Below are positions 32,601 to 43,665 of a stretch of 64,000 bases of DNA, piece after piece. Source of the stretch: Patagioenas fasciata (taxonomy: Eukaryota > Chordata > Aves > Columbiformes > Columbidae). How positions within the stretch are numbered: position 1 is the first letter of the stretch; the number at the start of each line of letters is the position of its first letter. Made by a program: the position numbers and the translations under genes. The DNA lies in assembly GCF_037038585.1 (NCBI RefSeq), contig NC_092521.1:108020105-108084104 (forward strand), given 5' to 3'. Under the pieces are notes generated by a model. It was not told the origin of the DNA. It searched no databases and saw nothing but the letters and a program-made list of their open reading frames with translations.

Positions 32601-35163
32601 CCTGTGTGATCTGCTCTAGGTGAACCTGCTTTAGCAGGTGGATTAGACTTAGGTGATTTCCAGAGGTCCTGTCCAACCCCAACCATTCTGTGATTTTGTA
32701 AAGATAAAGAACTGTTTCCCAGAAAGCAAATGGATTGACTAGGTGACCTTGTGAATTCCTTTCCAACTCCACTTTCTGTTATTTGGGGGGAATCCAAAAG
32801 GTCAGAGGCTGATAAACAATTAGCTGTTTCACTGTATATGTTTTGGAAGCTGTTCAAAGTTTTAGATACGTAGACTATCTCACCAAGCACATAGGTTGTT
32901 GAACAGCTACTCGAATTGTATGCGTTTTCACATGCTTCTCACCCCTGGATGAGAGCTGTTCTCCAAGACTCTAGATTGTTGCATGTCCCACTGAAAATGG
33001 GAAGAGAGTTCCCCTGCAGTGCAGCTTCAGGGTTTCAGTCAGGAGGCTCTCAATTCTGTTTGTAATGACTTTCTTCTCCTTAACCTTAAATTTTCAGCTA
33101 ATGGTTTAAGAGAAGATTACAAGTTCCACCACACCTTCAGCAGCGAGATTGCAAAACTATTGAAAGTATCTCCAGGAAAAGTGGTTGTCATGCAGCCAGA
33201 AAAATTTCAGTCAAAGCACGAGCCCAAGATGCATGTTTTGGATCTTAAAGTGAGTAGCTGGTCCAAAGTAGAACGTTTGTGCATGGATTTAAGGTTCTCT
33301 TTCTTTGTATATATGAGCAGTTGACATCTTCCTGTTGGAAGTACTCCACTAGATATGAGGCAGCCTGTTTGTAGCCTGGAATTCTGTTGCTTTGTTTGAG
33401 AAAGCTTTATGAAATAAACCTGGAGGTTATGTAATCAAATAATGATTTCCCATTAAAATATTCATTTTAGGGGTAGAATACTAAATTGTCTCTAGTGCTC
33501 AAGGATTTGAAGAATAAGGTGATGGCATTGTTTATAACATGCCCCTCCTTGGCATTCATGCGTGCATCAATATTAGTTTCCAGTACTGTGTAACAGAAAT
33601 GCCACTTTAATCCATTTTTCTGAAGGTTCTTTCCATCTGTGTTTTTTATTTTTTTTAAAGCAGGACTCTACTGATGGATCAGAGATTAAAGAGCATGTGC
33701 TGAAACATGCTTTGCCTCTAGTTGGTCATCGGAAGCCTTCCAATGATGCTAAAAGATATGCTAAGCGTCCTCTAGTGGTTGTCTATTATTCTGTAGACTT
33801 TAGTTTCGACTATCGCGTTGGTAAGTTAGCTAAGATTACCCATTCCCCACTTCGGGAGGAAGCAAGCAGTAACTAGAAATTACCAATTGTATTGTGTTCT
33901 GGTTTTTCAGCTACTCAGTACTGGAGAGGCAAAGTCCTGGAAGTGGCCAAGGACTTCCCTGAATATGTGTTTGCTGTTTCTGATGAGGAAGATTATTCTT
34001 CTGAAATAAAAGATTTGGGTCTGCTTGAGAGTGGAGAGGATGTCAATGTCGCCATTCTGGATGAAGGTGGCAAGAAATACGCCATGGAGCCAGAAGAGTT
34101 TGACTCTGATGTACTCAGGCAATTTGTACTGGCATTCAAGAAAGGTATGGTTTTACAAGTGGGGTTCTCTTAGCCATTTGCTTTGTTTTACCTCCCAAGT
34201 GTTTTTCCTGAGGCAATGAGTACAATATAGTCATATGTGAAACCTTACAGTTCTCTATGGCTTAAAGCTTTTGGATATTTCTTGTGTGTTTGTGGTTTTC
34301 TCTTTTTTCTCTTTTCCTTTTTTTTTTTTTTTTTTTAATCTCAGTTCGTTAACTTTGCTTAGACTATGCTGTGGCATCTAGCTATATTCTAACAATGAGC
34401 ATGTTTGGCAAGCCCAAAATGTTCTTACAGCTTTGAAGTGCAAGCTGATCATTCATATTTGGGACTAGGATAATAAATTACTGTCTAATAAGTTGTGGAT
34501 GGACAGCCATAGAGGGAGAAAGGTTCAAGGGAATTGTGAAACAGGTTGTTGCCCATATTTCAGAAAGTTATTGTGCCAAAAAGTCACCAGCGAGCTAGCC
34601 TATGTTTCATGCAGAGTTGAGCTCATTTACTGGTGCAATGCTTTTTCCCTGGTGGGAGGATGTGCTTCTGCCCTTTATTTTTGGGAGAGAGCATAAGGAT
34701 TGCTCTTACTATATTCTAACAATGGTGTGTGTTTTGCTTCCTTCTAGGAAAACTGAAGCCTATTGTGAAGTCCCAACCAGTGCCTAAAAACAATAAAGGG
34801 CCTGTGAAAGTGGTAGTGGGTAAAACTTTTGATACCATAGTAATGGATCCGAAGAAAGATGTTCTCATAGAATTCTATGCCCCATGGTGTGGACACTGCA
34901 AGAAACTAGAACCTGTGTATACCGAGCTAGGCAAAAAATACAAGAATGAGAAAAATCTAGTCATAGCCAAGATGGATGCTACTGCCAACGATGTCATGAG
35001 TGACCACTACAAAGTGGAAGGATTCCCTACTATCTACTTTGCTCCAAGAGACAAGAAGAACAACCCTATTAAATTTGAAGGCGGGGACAGAGATTTAGAG
35101 CATTTGAGCAAATTTATAGAGGAGCATTCAACAACACTCTCCAGAACAAAAGAAGAGCTTTAG
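20540..35163 (+). CDS. PDIA4: protein disulfide-isomerase A4 (ERp72), ten coding exons
   Basis: ER-lumen thiol oxidoreductase and chaperone that forms and rearranges disulfides in secretory proteins. Exons: 20540-20639, 26008-26182, 27892-28097, 28715-28853, 29329-29534, 30212-30370, 33098-33249, 33661-33820, 33911-34144 and 34748-35163. All have GT donors and AG acceptors, and they join in phase to 1947 nt (648 codons plus TAG); human PDIA4 is about 645. Residues 1-27 are a signal peptide. Residues 42-57 are almost all Asp/Glu. Three thioredoxin domains carry CGHC at 93-96, 208-211 and 558-561. The non-catalytic b/b' region lies between the second and third (exons 6-9). The protein ends KEEL (645-648), an ER-retrieval signal. 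No damage is seen. The three CGHC sites, acidic N-terminus and KEEL exclude PDIA1, PDIA3 and PDIA6. Confidence 0.97.
20784..21258 (-). mobile_element. CR1 LINE fragment, antisense in PDIA4 intron 1
   Basis: Reverse-oriented CR1: starts CACAGAATGTTAGGGGTTGG, then AGACCTCAAAAGATCATCTA, CAACCTCCCTGGGCAGCCTG, AAGAAGTTTCTTCTCATATT, GTCGCCCCTCAGTCTCC and CTGGACTCTCTCCAGCAG. Read on the minus strand, the far end encodes the C-terminal tail of the CR1 reverse transcriptase ORF ([20 protein letters not shown]). It is 5' truncated into GC-rich DNA at about 21258. Confidence 0.92.
22780..22890 (+). mobile_element. possible hAT-type DNA transposon fragment
   Basis: GAGGTGTCAAACTCATTTTT followed by GGGGGCCACATCAGCCTCGT and AAAGGGCCAGATGTAATTTT resembles the terminal region of vertebrate hAT/Charlie-type elements, which often begin CAGNGGTGTCAAACTC. 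This identification is from memory of the motif, without a database search. No partner end was located with certainty. Confidence 0.4.
23047..23376 (-). other. 109-codon antisense open frame in PDIA4 intron 1, unknown
   Basis: An uninterrupted frame opening [19 protein letters not shown] and containing a [19 protein letters not shown] stretch. Its composition looks protein-like (mixed Lys, Thr, Pro, Cys, not low complexity), unlike most chance frames here. It has no recognised domain. It follows the possible hAT fragment, so a decayed transposon ORF or a retro-inserted gene fragment is as likely as a real exon. Confidence 0.25.
25384..25672 (+). repeat. unnamed dispersed repeat, copy 2
   Basis: Matches 14215-14502 over its whole length in the same orientation. 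It lies in PDIA4 intron 1 about 330 bp before exon 2. The copies differ by scattered substitutions and one- to three-base indels. Confidence 0.75.
26008..26182 (+). CDS. PDIA4: PDIA4 exon 2 (acidic region, start of first thioredoxin domain)
   Basis: Acceptor TTTTCCAG, donor GTGGGT. It encodes residues 34-92. The acidic run (residues 42-57) is followed by the first thioredoxin beta strands, ending in FYAPW with the W codon split across the intron. Confidence 0.96.
26183..27891 (+). other. PDIA4: PDIA4 intron 2
   Basis: 1.7 kb, GTGGGT...CAG. Contains no recognised repeat or gene. Confidence 0.85.
27892..28097 (+). CDS. PDIA4: PDIA4 exon 3 (first CGHC active site)
   Basis: Begins by completing the split Trp codon and then reads CGHC (residues 93-96). 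The rest of the a0 thioredoxin domain follows, including the cis-proline GYPT motif. Donor GTAAAT. At 206 nt it equals exon 5, reflecting duplication of thioredoxin domains within the family. Confidence 0.96.
28098..28714 (+). other. PDIA4: PDIA4 intron 3
   Basis: 617 bp ending TGTATTTCAG. Nothing else recognised. Confidence 0.85.
28715..28853 (+). CDS. PDIA4: PDIA4 exon 4 (start of second thioredoxin domain)
   Basis: 139 nt encoding the linker with a TPPPEAT stretch and the first strands of the a domain, ending VEFYAPW with the Trp codon split at the donor GTAAGC, as in exon 2. Confidence 0.97.
28854..29328 (+). other. PDIA4: PDIA4 intron 4
   Basis: 475 bp, pyrimidine-rich acceptor TCTCTTCCCCTAG. 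No repeat recognised. Confidence 0.85.
29329..29534 (+). CDS. PDIA4: PDIA4 exon 5 (second CGHC active site)
   Basis: 206 nt, beginning with the split Trp codon and CGHC (residues 208-211), then the second thioredoxin domain through [11 protein letters not shown] and PREKYG. Donor GTACTG. Confidence 0.97.
29535..30211 (+). other. PDIA4: PDIA4 intron 5
   Basis: 677 bp, acceptor after a T-run (TTTTTTCATAG). Nothing else recognised. Confidence 0.85.
30212..30370 (+). CDS. PDIA4: PDIA4 exon 6 (start of b domain)
   Basis: 159 nt opening the non-catalytic b region ([15 protein letters not shown], then [11 protein letters not shown]). Donor GTAAAG. The next codon is split across intron 6. Confidence 0.97.
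31085..32696 (+). mobile_element. CR1 LINE with decayed reverse transcriptase ORF, split by a mariner
   Basis: The longest CR1 here. The left part (31085-31818) encodes CR1 reverse transcriptase motifs ([39 protein letters not shown]). The usual second aspartate of the FADD catalytic box is Tyr (FADY) and the frame shifts near 31440, so the copy is dead. It resumes at about 32273 and runs to the typical end TTAGCAGGTGGATTAGACTT ... CAACCCCAACCATTCTGTGA. The interruption is a clean mariner insertion with TA target duplication. Confidence 0.93.
31819..32272 (-). mobile_element. mariner-type DNA transposon, internally deleted, nested in CR1
   Basis: 454 bp with terminal inverted repeats GGTTGGTACAAAAGTAATT (left) and AATTCCTTTTGTACCAACC (right), flanked by TA on both sides (31817-31818 and 32273-32274). 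The minus strand encodes broken pieces of a mariner transposase C-terminus, including HPSYSPDLS (the usual HPPYSPDL box) and a downstream [10 protein letters not shown] segment in another frame. Full mariners are about 1.3 kb, so most of the transposase is missing. The TIR sequence is of the GGTTGGTRCAAAAGTAATT type (Galluhop in chicken, related to human MADE1/Hsmar). Confidence 0.92.
32728..32782 (+). mobile_element. CR1 3'-tail remnant
   Basis: ATTGACTAGGTGACCTTGTG followed by AATTCCTTTCCAACTCCACT and TTCTGTTAT resembles a diverged CR1 end. It lies just beyond the tail of the larger CR1, suggesting an older insertion. Confidence 0.5.
33098..33249 (+). CDS. PDIA4: PDIA4 exon 7 (b domain)
   Basis: 152 nt: [13 protein letters not shown], then [20 protein letters not shown]. 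It ends in phase 0 before donor GTGAGT. Identity to mammalian PDIA4 is strong here. Confidence 0.97.
33250..33660 (+). other. PDIA4: PDIA4 intron 7
   Basis: 411 bp ending in a T-rich tract and AAAG. The acceptor is followed directly by CAG, giving two tandem AGs (33659-33660 and 33662-33663). Confidence 0.8.
33661..33820 (+). CDS. PDIA4: PDIA4 exon 8 (b' domain)
   Basis: Starts [10 protein letters not shown] if the first AG is used (33661). Using the second AG (start 33664) drops one Gln without changing frame, and that version matches the length of human PDIA4. It continues [18 protein letters not shown] and [17 protein letters not shown]. Donor GTAAGT. Confidence 0.93.
33821..33910 (+). 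other. PDIA4: PDIA4 intron 8 (90 bp)
   Basis: Short intron, GTAAGT to GGTTTTTCAG. Nothing else. Confidence 0.95.
33911..34144 (+). CDS. PDIA4: PDIA4 exon 9 (b' domain)
   Basis: 234 nt: [54 protein letters not shown]. Donor GTATGG. Phase 1 into exon 10. Confidence 0.97.
34145..34747 (+). other. PDIA4: PDIA4 intron 9
   Basis: 603 bp with a long T-run around 34318-34337 and acceptor TTCCTTCTAG. No repeat family recognised. Confidence 0.85.
34748..35163 (+). CDS. PDIA4: PDIA4 exon 10 (third CGHC active site, KEEL end)
   Basis: Encodes residues 511-648: linker [20 protein letters not shown], third active site CGHC (558-561), GFPTIYFAP with the cis-proline, [16 protein letters not shown] and the terminal RTKEEL then TAG. 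KEEL is the PDIA4-type ER retrieval variant of KDEL. Confidence 0.98.
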
Positions 35164-36690
35164 ATGAGATGAGGGTGGTGAAAAATAATTGTTTGTACAT
35201 TGTAGTTAAAAACAAGTTACTGACAAAACTTGTGAGAGAAGAATTAAGCAGTTTGAGCAAGGAAATTCTTGAGCAGTAAAGCAATTACAGTATCTTTTTT
35301 TTTTATATGGCAGAAAAGTTTTTCTGGACACTGAACTTCTCTGATATGAATGTCTTATGTTAGTTATGGTTTTGATCTTGGGAGAAAAATACATCCTTTA
35401 TTTTTTGTGACTATCTTGAGCTTGGTTATTTTACTCTAATGCAACTACTTTTTAAGTTAAAAGATATTACAAAAAAAGAGAAAACCAGATCCCTCTGCCA
35501 AACAGATTTGTCTTGTGTTGGTATGTTTACTAGCAGGAGCAGTGTTTTGAGCCTGTCTCTCTTACATTATATTTCTGTGTACTTACTCATGTGACTACAT
35601 TACTGTATTCATTGCTGAGGGTAAGAATGGGAGTTTTCTAAAGTGTGGATGAATTGTTCATTCCTATTGAGATAAGACACAGTGACTTGCTACCTGAAAG
35701 TGCTCTAGACCTGTCTGTAGAGAGCGTGATGGTAAAATAGCAGGTTTTGCTAATTTACCTCTCTTTACTAGTGCATATTGGCCCATTTGTATCTTAGTCT
35801 TCCCAAGTGTTTTTTGGAGAAATTGGAGTGTGACAGAAAGAGCATCCAGTGGGTGGTAACACTTGAATGCCGGTATCAGATCTGTGTTACTGTCTCCTTT
35901 ACTTTTGCGGAGAGGAAAGTTTGGTAGTTATGCTTTGGGGAAGCAGACTGAGTCCTTCTGGTGGACTTTATTCCTGTGGCAGTTCCTGCAGGTACAAAGG
36001 AGGATTGCATGTACTCTGTGCTCCACTTAGCAGTATGGGTGTTTAAAAGTGGATTTTGATCTTGAATGTCCCAGTTCAGATACATTCACAAATTTATGGA
36101 CCATGTTGGGCTGGCAGGTTTGTATACTTGAGAAGCACTGTCTGCCTCTTCTCAGAGCTGTGATGCTGTAGTGTGTGTGACTTGAGTGTCACTGAGGCAG
36201 TTTTGATCTGCATTATGTTTTACAGGTGGCATTTCTCTCCTAGCAGCACTGATTCCTGTCTTGCAGAAGACCAATATCATCAGTCTTCTTTTGGCGTTTC
36301 CTTGTATTAGTTTTCAGCTTTTTGGAGAGTGTGCAAGTCTAAACCCCCTGTCCAATCCTTTTTCTTCTGGGGAGATGCAGTGTTCTATGTAGCATGTCCA
36401 GGAGATAGCTGTTAAGGTACTGCCCAAGGACCCAAAACGGCCTGCAAGGGGGTACCTAATCCCTACATAATTTCCTTCTGCACTTTGCATCCTTGTTGAA
36501 AGGATGTGCTTCCCTGCTGCCTTAACTGACTGTTAATGACCCACCCAACAAAGAATGACTATTCATTTATTCTTGCAGAGGTGTTTAAAGCTGCACAAAG
36601 GTTTTTCATAATTAACAATTTATCTGAAGTTAGTGAACAAAGCTCACCAGCAGATGATGAATAAAGGGGATGGTATCTAATCTCTGAGTG
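35164..36690 (+). other. PDIA4: PDIA4 3' UTR (end uncertain)
   Basis: Sequence after the stop without further coding potential. The first canonical AATAAA is at 36660-36665, followed by a GT-rich stretch (TGAGTGCTGGGATGTGCTTG), which would give a 3' UTR of about 1.5 kb. An AGTAAA variant at 35275 is a possible earlier site. The true cleavage site cannot be fixed without transcripts. Confidence 0.5.
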
Positions 36691-38624
36691 CTGGGATGTG
36701 CTTGAATGCTGTGCAGCTCCTGTTGTTTATCAGCAAAAGCTGAGAAGTGCTAAGCAACTGCTCAGGATCAGCTGTCAATTGCTGCTTTGTGTTAAAGCAA
36801 TGTAGTCTTTCACTTCAGGCACTGGCATTGTCTGTCACCTCTTTTTATGGTAGAGGGCTTTTTATCTACTGTCCTTAAATGTACAGATATGTGCCAAGCT
36901 TAGGCAATATTTCACCTGCAAGACTCTTACCAAGTTTGTTATTTTCCCATCATGTGCCATTTCTGTTTGCAGCTTTTCTGTAGAGCCTTCAAAGGCCGTG
37001 ATCTGTGTTAACTGTCTGTGTATAGGCAACAGGATGAAGATCAGACTTAGCTGAGCATCGGCTTGCGCTAGAGGAGACTTCTTTCAGCTTTAGAAAGTAC
37101 ACGTAAGCCGAGTAGCCAGCTTTGTCCTGTCTGCAAGTTGAGATCAACTCAGTCCTGCAAAGAAGTAAGCACTTTTAAATCAGTTCTTAAACATAGTTAA
37201 GCTTATATCCCTGAGCAAATACCTCCCTTAATAGTCCGGGGAACAAGTAAATTACTCCTGCTTATTAGTTAGCTGTAGTCTTATAGGGATTTATTCCAAA
37301 AGCAGATATCACCTAACCAACAGAAGGACAGAGAGAAATATGGAATGTGTGGAAGGGAGGGTGAAAAGTCCCTTTTTGGTGCTGAGGACTACAGTCAGGG
37401 CTGAAGCGTAATTCTTCTTGAGACAATAAGCGTTAAAGTTGACTGTGTTTCTCACCTCTGTTCTTGCAGGTGCTAACTTACTAACATCATTGCCAATGCT
37501 GTCCTGTTTTCTGTAGACTTCTTCCCAGCAGGAGCTGATTCCACTCTGGGGTGAAAACCACCTCTCCAGCCTGCTGGGAGCCCTCGTGATATCAAAGGCA
37601 CAAGGCCCATGGGAACATCAAGATAGATCTGCATGGTGCTCCTCCATCTTTCTCTTCCTTGCCTTCCCGGTGGAGGCAGCCTGGTACACAGTTACTTCAG
37701 GGCTGTGCTCAAAGACCTGAATTTTGTTCTGGAGCAACAGTGTTTAAGTCAGAGCTAAATAAGGAAGAGGAATACACTAGTTGTAGTATTACTTAGTCTC
37801 TTGGCAACTGTGAGCTGCAAGAGCAGGTAGTGTTACCCCAAGTAGGTTATGAGTAGTATGGGGAATGAGGATTTGATCCATCTTTACAGTAGTGTCATCT
37901 GGCTGTGCCGCACACCTTTGCATCTGCACCCCATAACTAATGTATTTATCTTGATCACTTCCCAATAATATGAGGCTATTGTTGCCTCTCAACTTTGAGC
38001 AAAGTCAGACATGAAAGCAAACTGCTTTCTTTAGCTCTGGTATCCTATGCCCTGTTCTTTGCACTATCAGCATCACATCGACTATCTGTGAAACTCAATG
38101 GGATGGCTACATTATTAAGTCTGTTATCTCTCTGTAGAGAGATAAAGCTCTCTACCTAAAAAACTATATTAATATGATTCCCTTTTAAGGGGAACAGGTC
38201 ACACCATCTTTTGGAATTCATTAAATGCATTATGCATGTCTGCTTTTCCCTTCCTGGTGCATTAGGATGTTTTCCTAAGTATCCTAAACTCCACTCCTAA
38301 GTGCTGCTGATTAGCTTTGATGTTCCCTTCTTACAGAAGGAAATAAAATGCACAACAAGGGAGCTCCCCTCACTTGCTCTTACCCACACCTGCATGAGTA
38401 TATGGCATCATTCTGATTATAGTTCCAGGTGGAAGAAAGCCTACAGTTTATACTTCAGCACAGGACCAGTTTGTGTAGTAATAACAGCTCCCAGGTGGGC
38501 TCCAAGGAGCCTGACCTGGTGTAAATACACTTCACACATGCATCCTCTAGAAAACAAAAATTTTTTCTGTAAATGGTAGTACATCTTTTAAGTAGTCAGA
38601 CTTGAGACTTGTTCATGGCAACTT
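36691..38624. other. intergenic, no gene recognised
   Basis: No supported exon, RNA gene or repeat family. An alternative PDIA4 3' end could lie in the first part. Confidence 0.5.
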
Positions 38625-39183
38625 CCTTTCCCTGAAGGATCAAGGACTTCTGACCCTCTACTCTGCTCTGATGGGGCTCCACTTGGAGTGCTGTGTCCAG
38701 CTCTGCTGTGTCCAGTACAGGGAAGACATGGGCCTGTTGGAGAGTGTCCAGAGGAGGCCACAAAAACGATCAGGGGACTGGAACACCTCTCCTGTGAGGA
38801 CAGGCTGAGACAGTTGGGGTTGTTCAGCCTGTAGAAGAGAAGGCTCTGGGGACACCTTATTGCCACTTTTCATTACTTGAAGGGGGTCTATAGGAAAGAT
38901 GGGGACAGACTTTTAGCAGGGCCTGTTGTGACAGGACATGGGGGTAATTGTTTTAAACTAGAAAAGGGGAGATTTGAGGTAGACATGAGCAAAAACAATT
39001 TGTAATGATGGTGGTAAAACACTGCAACAGGTTGCCCAGAGAGGCTGTAGATGCCCTGTCTGTGGAAATATTCAAGGCCAGGCTCTGAGCAACCTGATCT
39101 AGTTGATGTCCCTGCTCACTGCAGGGGGGTTGTACTAGATGACCTTTGAAGGTCCCTTCCAACCCAAACTATTCTATGACTAT
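38625..39183 (+). mobile_element. CR1 LINE 3' fragment
   Basis: Ordered CR1 blocks: GGGGCTCCACTTGGAGTGCT, GAGAGTGTCCAGAGGAGGCC, GGACAGGCTGAGACAGTTGG, TGGGGACACCTTATTGCC, GTTTTAAACTAGAAAAGGGG, GGTTGCCCAGAGAGGCTGTA, CTGATCTAGTTGATGTCCCT, ACTAGATGACCTTTGAAGGT and CCTTCCAACCCAAACTATTC, ending TATGACTATG. Confidence 0.93.
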
Positions 39184-42100
39184 GGTAAGCAGCAACTCTA
39201 GCACAGACAGGGCTCCTTGAGGAGTCAGTTTGTCAATACTGTGTAGGACATTCAAGGTGACAGTAAATATCAGTCTGGGATCTTGATACTGCATTAAGTG
39301 CTACATTTTTTGGTACTTGAAGAGATTATTAACAGTAGAGGGACATGCCTCTTTGCAATTGAGGTTGTTATTTGGTTTCTACTTTAAACAATTTTGTTCT
39401 TCAAAACTATAAATTATGGTGATGCCTGGGTATGGCTCAAGATCTGGCTGGTAGCAAGCAAGCAAGCAAGGCACTACAGAGTTGGAGACTACTCCACAAA
39501 GTTTACCTGTCCTCTTGTACCTGAGGCTATGCATTGAGAAAATGGGCTTCTGAAAAGTAGAATGTGAATAAGAACACATGATACAGTTTAAAGGCTCTAC
39601 AGAAAGTAGCATTAACTGTAGTGGTCAGACTTCTGTCATTTCTTTTGTGGTAGGCAAGAGAAACTGCTGCGAACTGTCCATGCTCCAGAAGGCTTTTTAC
39701 TGACAGCCTGCACTGGAAATAGACAATGATCAGAGGATTAAATATTGTAGTGTGTATACTTAGCCCTTGATGTGGGGTAATGAGTACATCAAGCCTTGTG
39801 CAAACAAGTCTGTAATCCACTTAGTCAAACTGTTACAGAGCCCTGTATTTGTTAAGCAATTTTGCTTTGCTGTGATTAAGCTGTAAAAGGGGACCTTCTT
39901 CAGTGCAGAGCCCGGATCTGTGGGCAACCCTGGCAGGAGGCACTGCAATACTGGAGCAGCCTGCCTGTGTTGGCAGGTATTTCAGCTAGTAGTGCTGCAC
40001 AGCTTGTGTGCAGAGGTGTCGCAGGAATCACTGCACATCACTGCAGTGCATTTATCAGGGGAAATGTCTCCCTATTACCAGCTATGAAGAGCTCCACTTT
40101 TCCTGCATGGACCTGTGGTGGGTCACATGAAGTCATGCAGACATGGGCAGGAGAAGGGTTTTCCTAGCATGCATGACCTGTCTTGATATCTGTGCCCGGA
40201 ATCCCACAGAGCTCACAAAGTCAGTTTGTTTTCTCTGGAGGTTGCTCTGCGCTGAAGCCTGTTCCTTTAGAATCAGCTGTGCATGCTGTCAGAGGCCACA
40301 GACTGATGTCATGTTAATGTTAGTGCTGGAGTTCATGTCATGAAGCCACTCTGCTGTTATCTGACCCTTTGCAGCATTGCCTTCTGCACAATTCCTGAAT
40401 GTCTGGACAAGCTCTGTGAACACTGTGTCTTTGCAAAGGCTGAGTGAGACTGCTTGGGTCTGGAAGGACATGGCCGTTCTCCAGTTTCATTTTTGTGTGT
40501 AGAGAGGAAGAGATCTGCTCTGTGAATTACCATGAATCCTTACTTCAGAAAGGCGAAAGTTTCAGTTTCAGAAATGCTGTTTGTTCGAATCCCAAGCTGT
40601 GTGTGGCTTGACTAACAAAAACATAAAGGAGATAAAGATATGTTTAATCCAATCATGCAAAGAAAACCCTTATCACAATTGGTAACCCAATACTCTGATG
40701 GATTTCCTTATGCTTGGGTTTTGAACTGCTGGTTGTTTCTTTATAGTAAAAGCTGATTCTTGTCAGCCTGCTTTTGATTAATGCCCTCTTCCTTGAAATG
40801 TCTAAGTTACAGGAGCCTCCTGAAATTCGGTATGTTTCGCCTTACAATAGGTGGGAATTGTTCTGCAATGCAGCCTGGTAAATTGCTGCTCAGAAAGACA
40901 GAAGCAGAGTAAGAAAGCACAGCAGAAGCCTCAGAAAAAGGCAAATGAGAAACCAAAGCTAAATGGGAGCATTTGCTCACCTGTTCTGAATATTTCACAT
41001 ATCAGGCCACAAGTTTTCAGCTCTTTGCTTTCCACATTCAGCTTAATAACTTGTATTTAATCTATGCATCTGTTCTAAAAAGGTTAGCAACACAACCAAA
41101 GCTCCACAACTCTATTAAGAGCTGATGCTAAACTAATATTGACTTCTGAACCACAGAACAGATTCAGAAAATGGAACATGTCTCTTGAAAGTGGTACTTC
41201 TTTGGGTAATGAAAGCAGTTGTGCATTTACTTGACATGTGAAATATTTCATGTTGCTTCTGCTTCTACCTTTGGACAGTAGATTTTTAGTTGTGTTTTAA
41301 TGCAGAATTTGGCTCTTCTTTTGTACTTTGAGTTGGTTTGGGTATTTTACAGTCTCAAGATGAGCTAACAATGGAAAGATAGCCAGTAAAACTCCACTAC
41401 CTTAATTAAGCTGTAGCTGTTCTCAACCAGCAGATCCTCCTTGACAACCTAGTGCCAGGTGTGTTGAGATTTATTCAAGATTCTTTCAACAAGCCTGAAG
41501 GAGCAGAAATAGAGCACATAACTACAGCAGATTCAAATCAAGAGAGGTGCTTATTGGTGTACTAACCAATCAATTGAAAAGTGGCCTTACTAATCTGCCT
41601 GCCCCTTTATTTTTGTGAGCAATCACCCTCAATGTTCAATTTGGACAAACTCGCCGATCTTTAAATAGAAAAGTCACATTTTAAATAAAAAAGATCGCAG
41701 TGGGCTTTGTTTTTTATTCTTTGACTTGCATGACAATTCTGTGGTTTGAGTGGGTTTCTTTCCCTGATAATGCAGCCTGTTCTGCTGAGGATTGTGGGAA
41801 TGGTCAACCTTCAGCAGACATAGAGTACTTAACTTCAGTCTGAGGGGATCCTGTTGAACTATGGATATATAAGGAATGAGTCATCCTTTTGGCTGTGGAA
41901 TGCTGCACTCTGAAACTCCAACTTGTTGATGGAAAACATATAGCTTGGAAAGAGACTGTTAAGATAATGTGTAAAAAAAAATCACAACACATATGTAACC
42001 ATGAATAACAGGCAATACAGGTAATTACCCATATATGCCAGTAGCGAATACAGATCAATAACTATGGGAGTGAAAGGAAATCTGGGAAAACATTCAGTCT

Positions 42101-43665
42101 GAGATATGCATCAGCTCAGACATAGAATAAGAAGAACATTATGAAGATGTTCTAGTGGGAACTGTAGGTCTTGCGTTACTGTTTGGGGAAAAAACAAAAG
42201 CGGAATTGGACTGATTTGAAACCTCCGTAATTTTCATCTTATCAGTAGCTCAAATCAGTAACTAATTTAGACCACACATTTTTAATGGTGATAAAAGACT
42301 GGAGGAGCATTGCCTGACTTGAAATGTGCTCCTTGAATAGGGGAAGAAACTTAACAGCTAGATGTAGTTGCTTCATAGACTTTGATTTCAAATAGTCCAT
42401 CAAACGCGTTTAAAAATACACTGCTGGACTCTTTTGTTTCACATCAGAAAGAAGTGGTTATTATGTTTTTCTCTGCTGTCTACAACATTCCTGCTGGGTC
42501 AAGTTTTCTTTTTTTTCTTTTACTATGTTGAACTGAGTATTGACGTCTTAAAATAAGAAAGATTTATCCATCATTATGGTGGGAACAAAGTTTTCCTCAT
42601 CCCAAGTCACAATTTATTAAACCCAGTAAAAGAGTCAGTACCTAAAAATTAGGTGACTGGTTCCTACAGTGGAATGTGAAGTCTGAAGTTTGATATCTGG
42701 GATGCATCTACAGGGGAAAAATCCTTCTGGATGGAGAAAATTAAGCACCTCAGACAAGATCTGAAGCAAACAGGTGGTGAGTAAGAGGCAATCAACCTCC
42801 AGCCTGCAGGAGATGCTGAGGAAAGAGCCTGAAAGCCACCTCTCTTTTAGGCTTAGGTAGATTACTTGAGGTCATGGGAGTGGGCTTGCAGTCTGTTGTG
42901 ATCCTCAGCACAGCACTCTCTCTCTGGAAAGTGAGTGACTGATGTGCCCTATCCAATAATTTCTCCTTAAGCACGAGGTGTGCCCTCTATGATTTCTGTA
43001 ATAGTGGTTATAGCAACTGCCCACAGTCAAGGAGGTATCTTCCTCTTTTCTTCCCAACAATTATCAGAGAGGATGCTTTAGCTCTTTACCCATCAGAGAC
43101 AGCCAGGCTGTCCCTTCTGTAGCATCTGTTGGAGGTTGGGTTAGAGAAAGAAAACAAACCTTTACTGCATACCTGATGGAAAAGACCAGCTTAAGGACTT
43201 TGTTGGCAGGACAGGCGAGTCCTTCTCACCCAGTACTTAGATCTGACCCATATTGTGCTGGAACAAGGCAGCCCGAGAGAGGCAATGACTCTGTTACCAG
43301 ATCTGGTGTATGGGGCTGCTGCTCCTAGCCTGAGACAATAGTCTCTATGGCTCAGGGGATGCGGGAGGGCGCATGTCCTCCTCATCCCTGCGCGTACAGC
43401 CAAGCAGCATGGAGAAACAGTGGTTTGAGAATTACCTTTCTGGGCTACTTGCTTTGGGGGCAAGACTTCTAAAGTTAAAGGGCTTTAAAAAGTTGGGGAT
43501 GAGACAAGGAAGTAGTGCGCTGAGGGCAAGAAAAAGAAAGAAAAGAATGGATGGAAGAGAACAAAGCACCAGTGAGAATGGGAACATAAGGAGAGATAAA
43601 GGAACCAAGCGGTAGGAAAAGCAAAGATAGTGAGTGTGTTATAATGCAATACTTAATCAGCTGAC
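39184..43665. other. intergenic, no gene recognised
   Basis: 4.5 kb, AT-rich, with a CAAG tandem (AGCAAGCAAGCAAGCAAGG at about 39455). The open frames are short and without recognisable domains. Nothing else identified. Confidence 0.5.

Larger units (their letters stand above)
30371..33097 (+). other. PDIA4: PDIA4 intron 6
   Basis: 2.7 kb. Mostly occupied by a long CR1 (about 31085-32696) interrupted by a mariner (31819-32272), with a second CR1 tail remnant at about 32728-32782. Confidence 0.9.
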
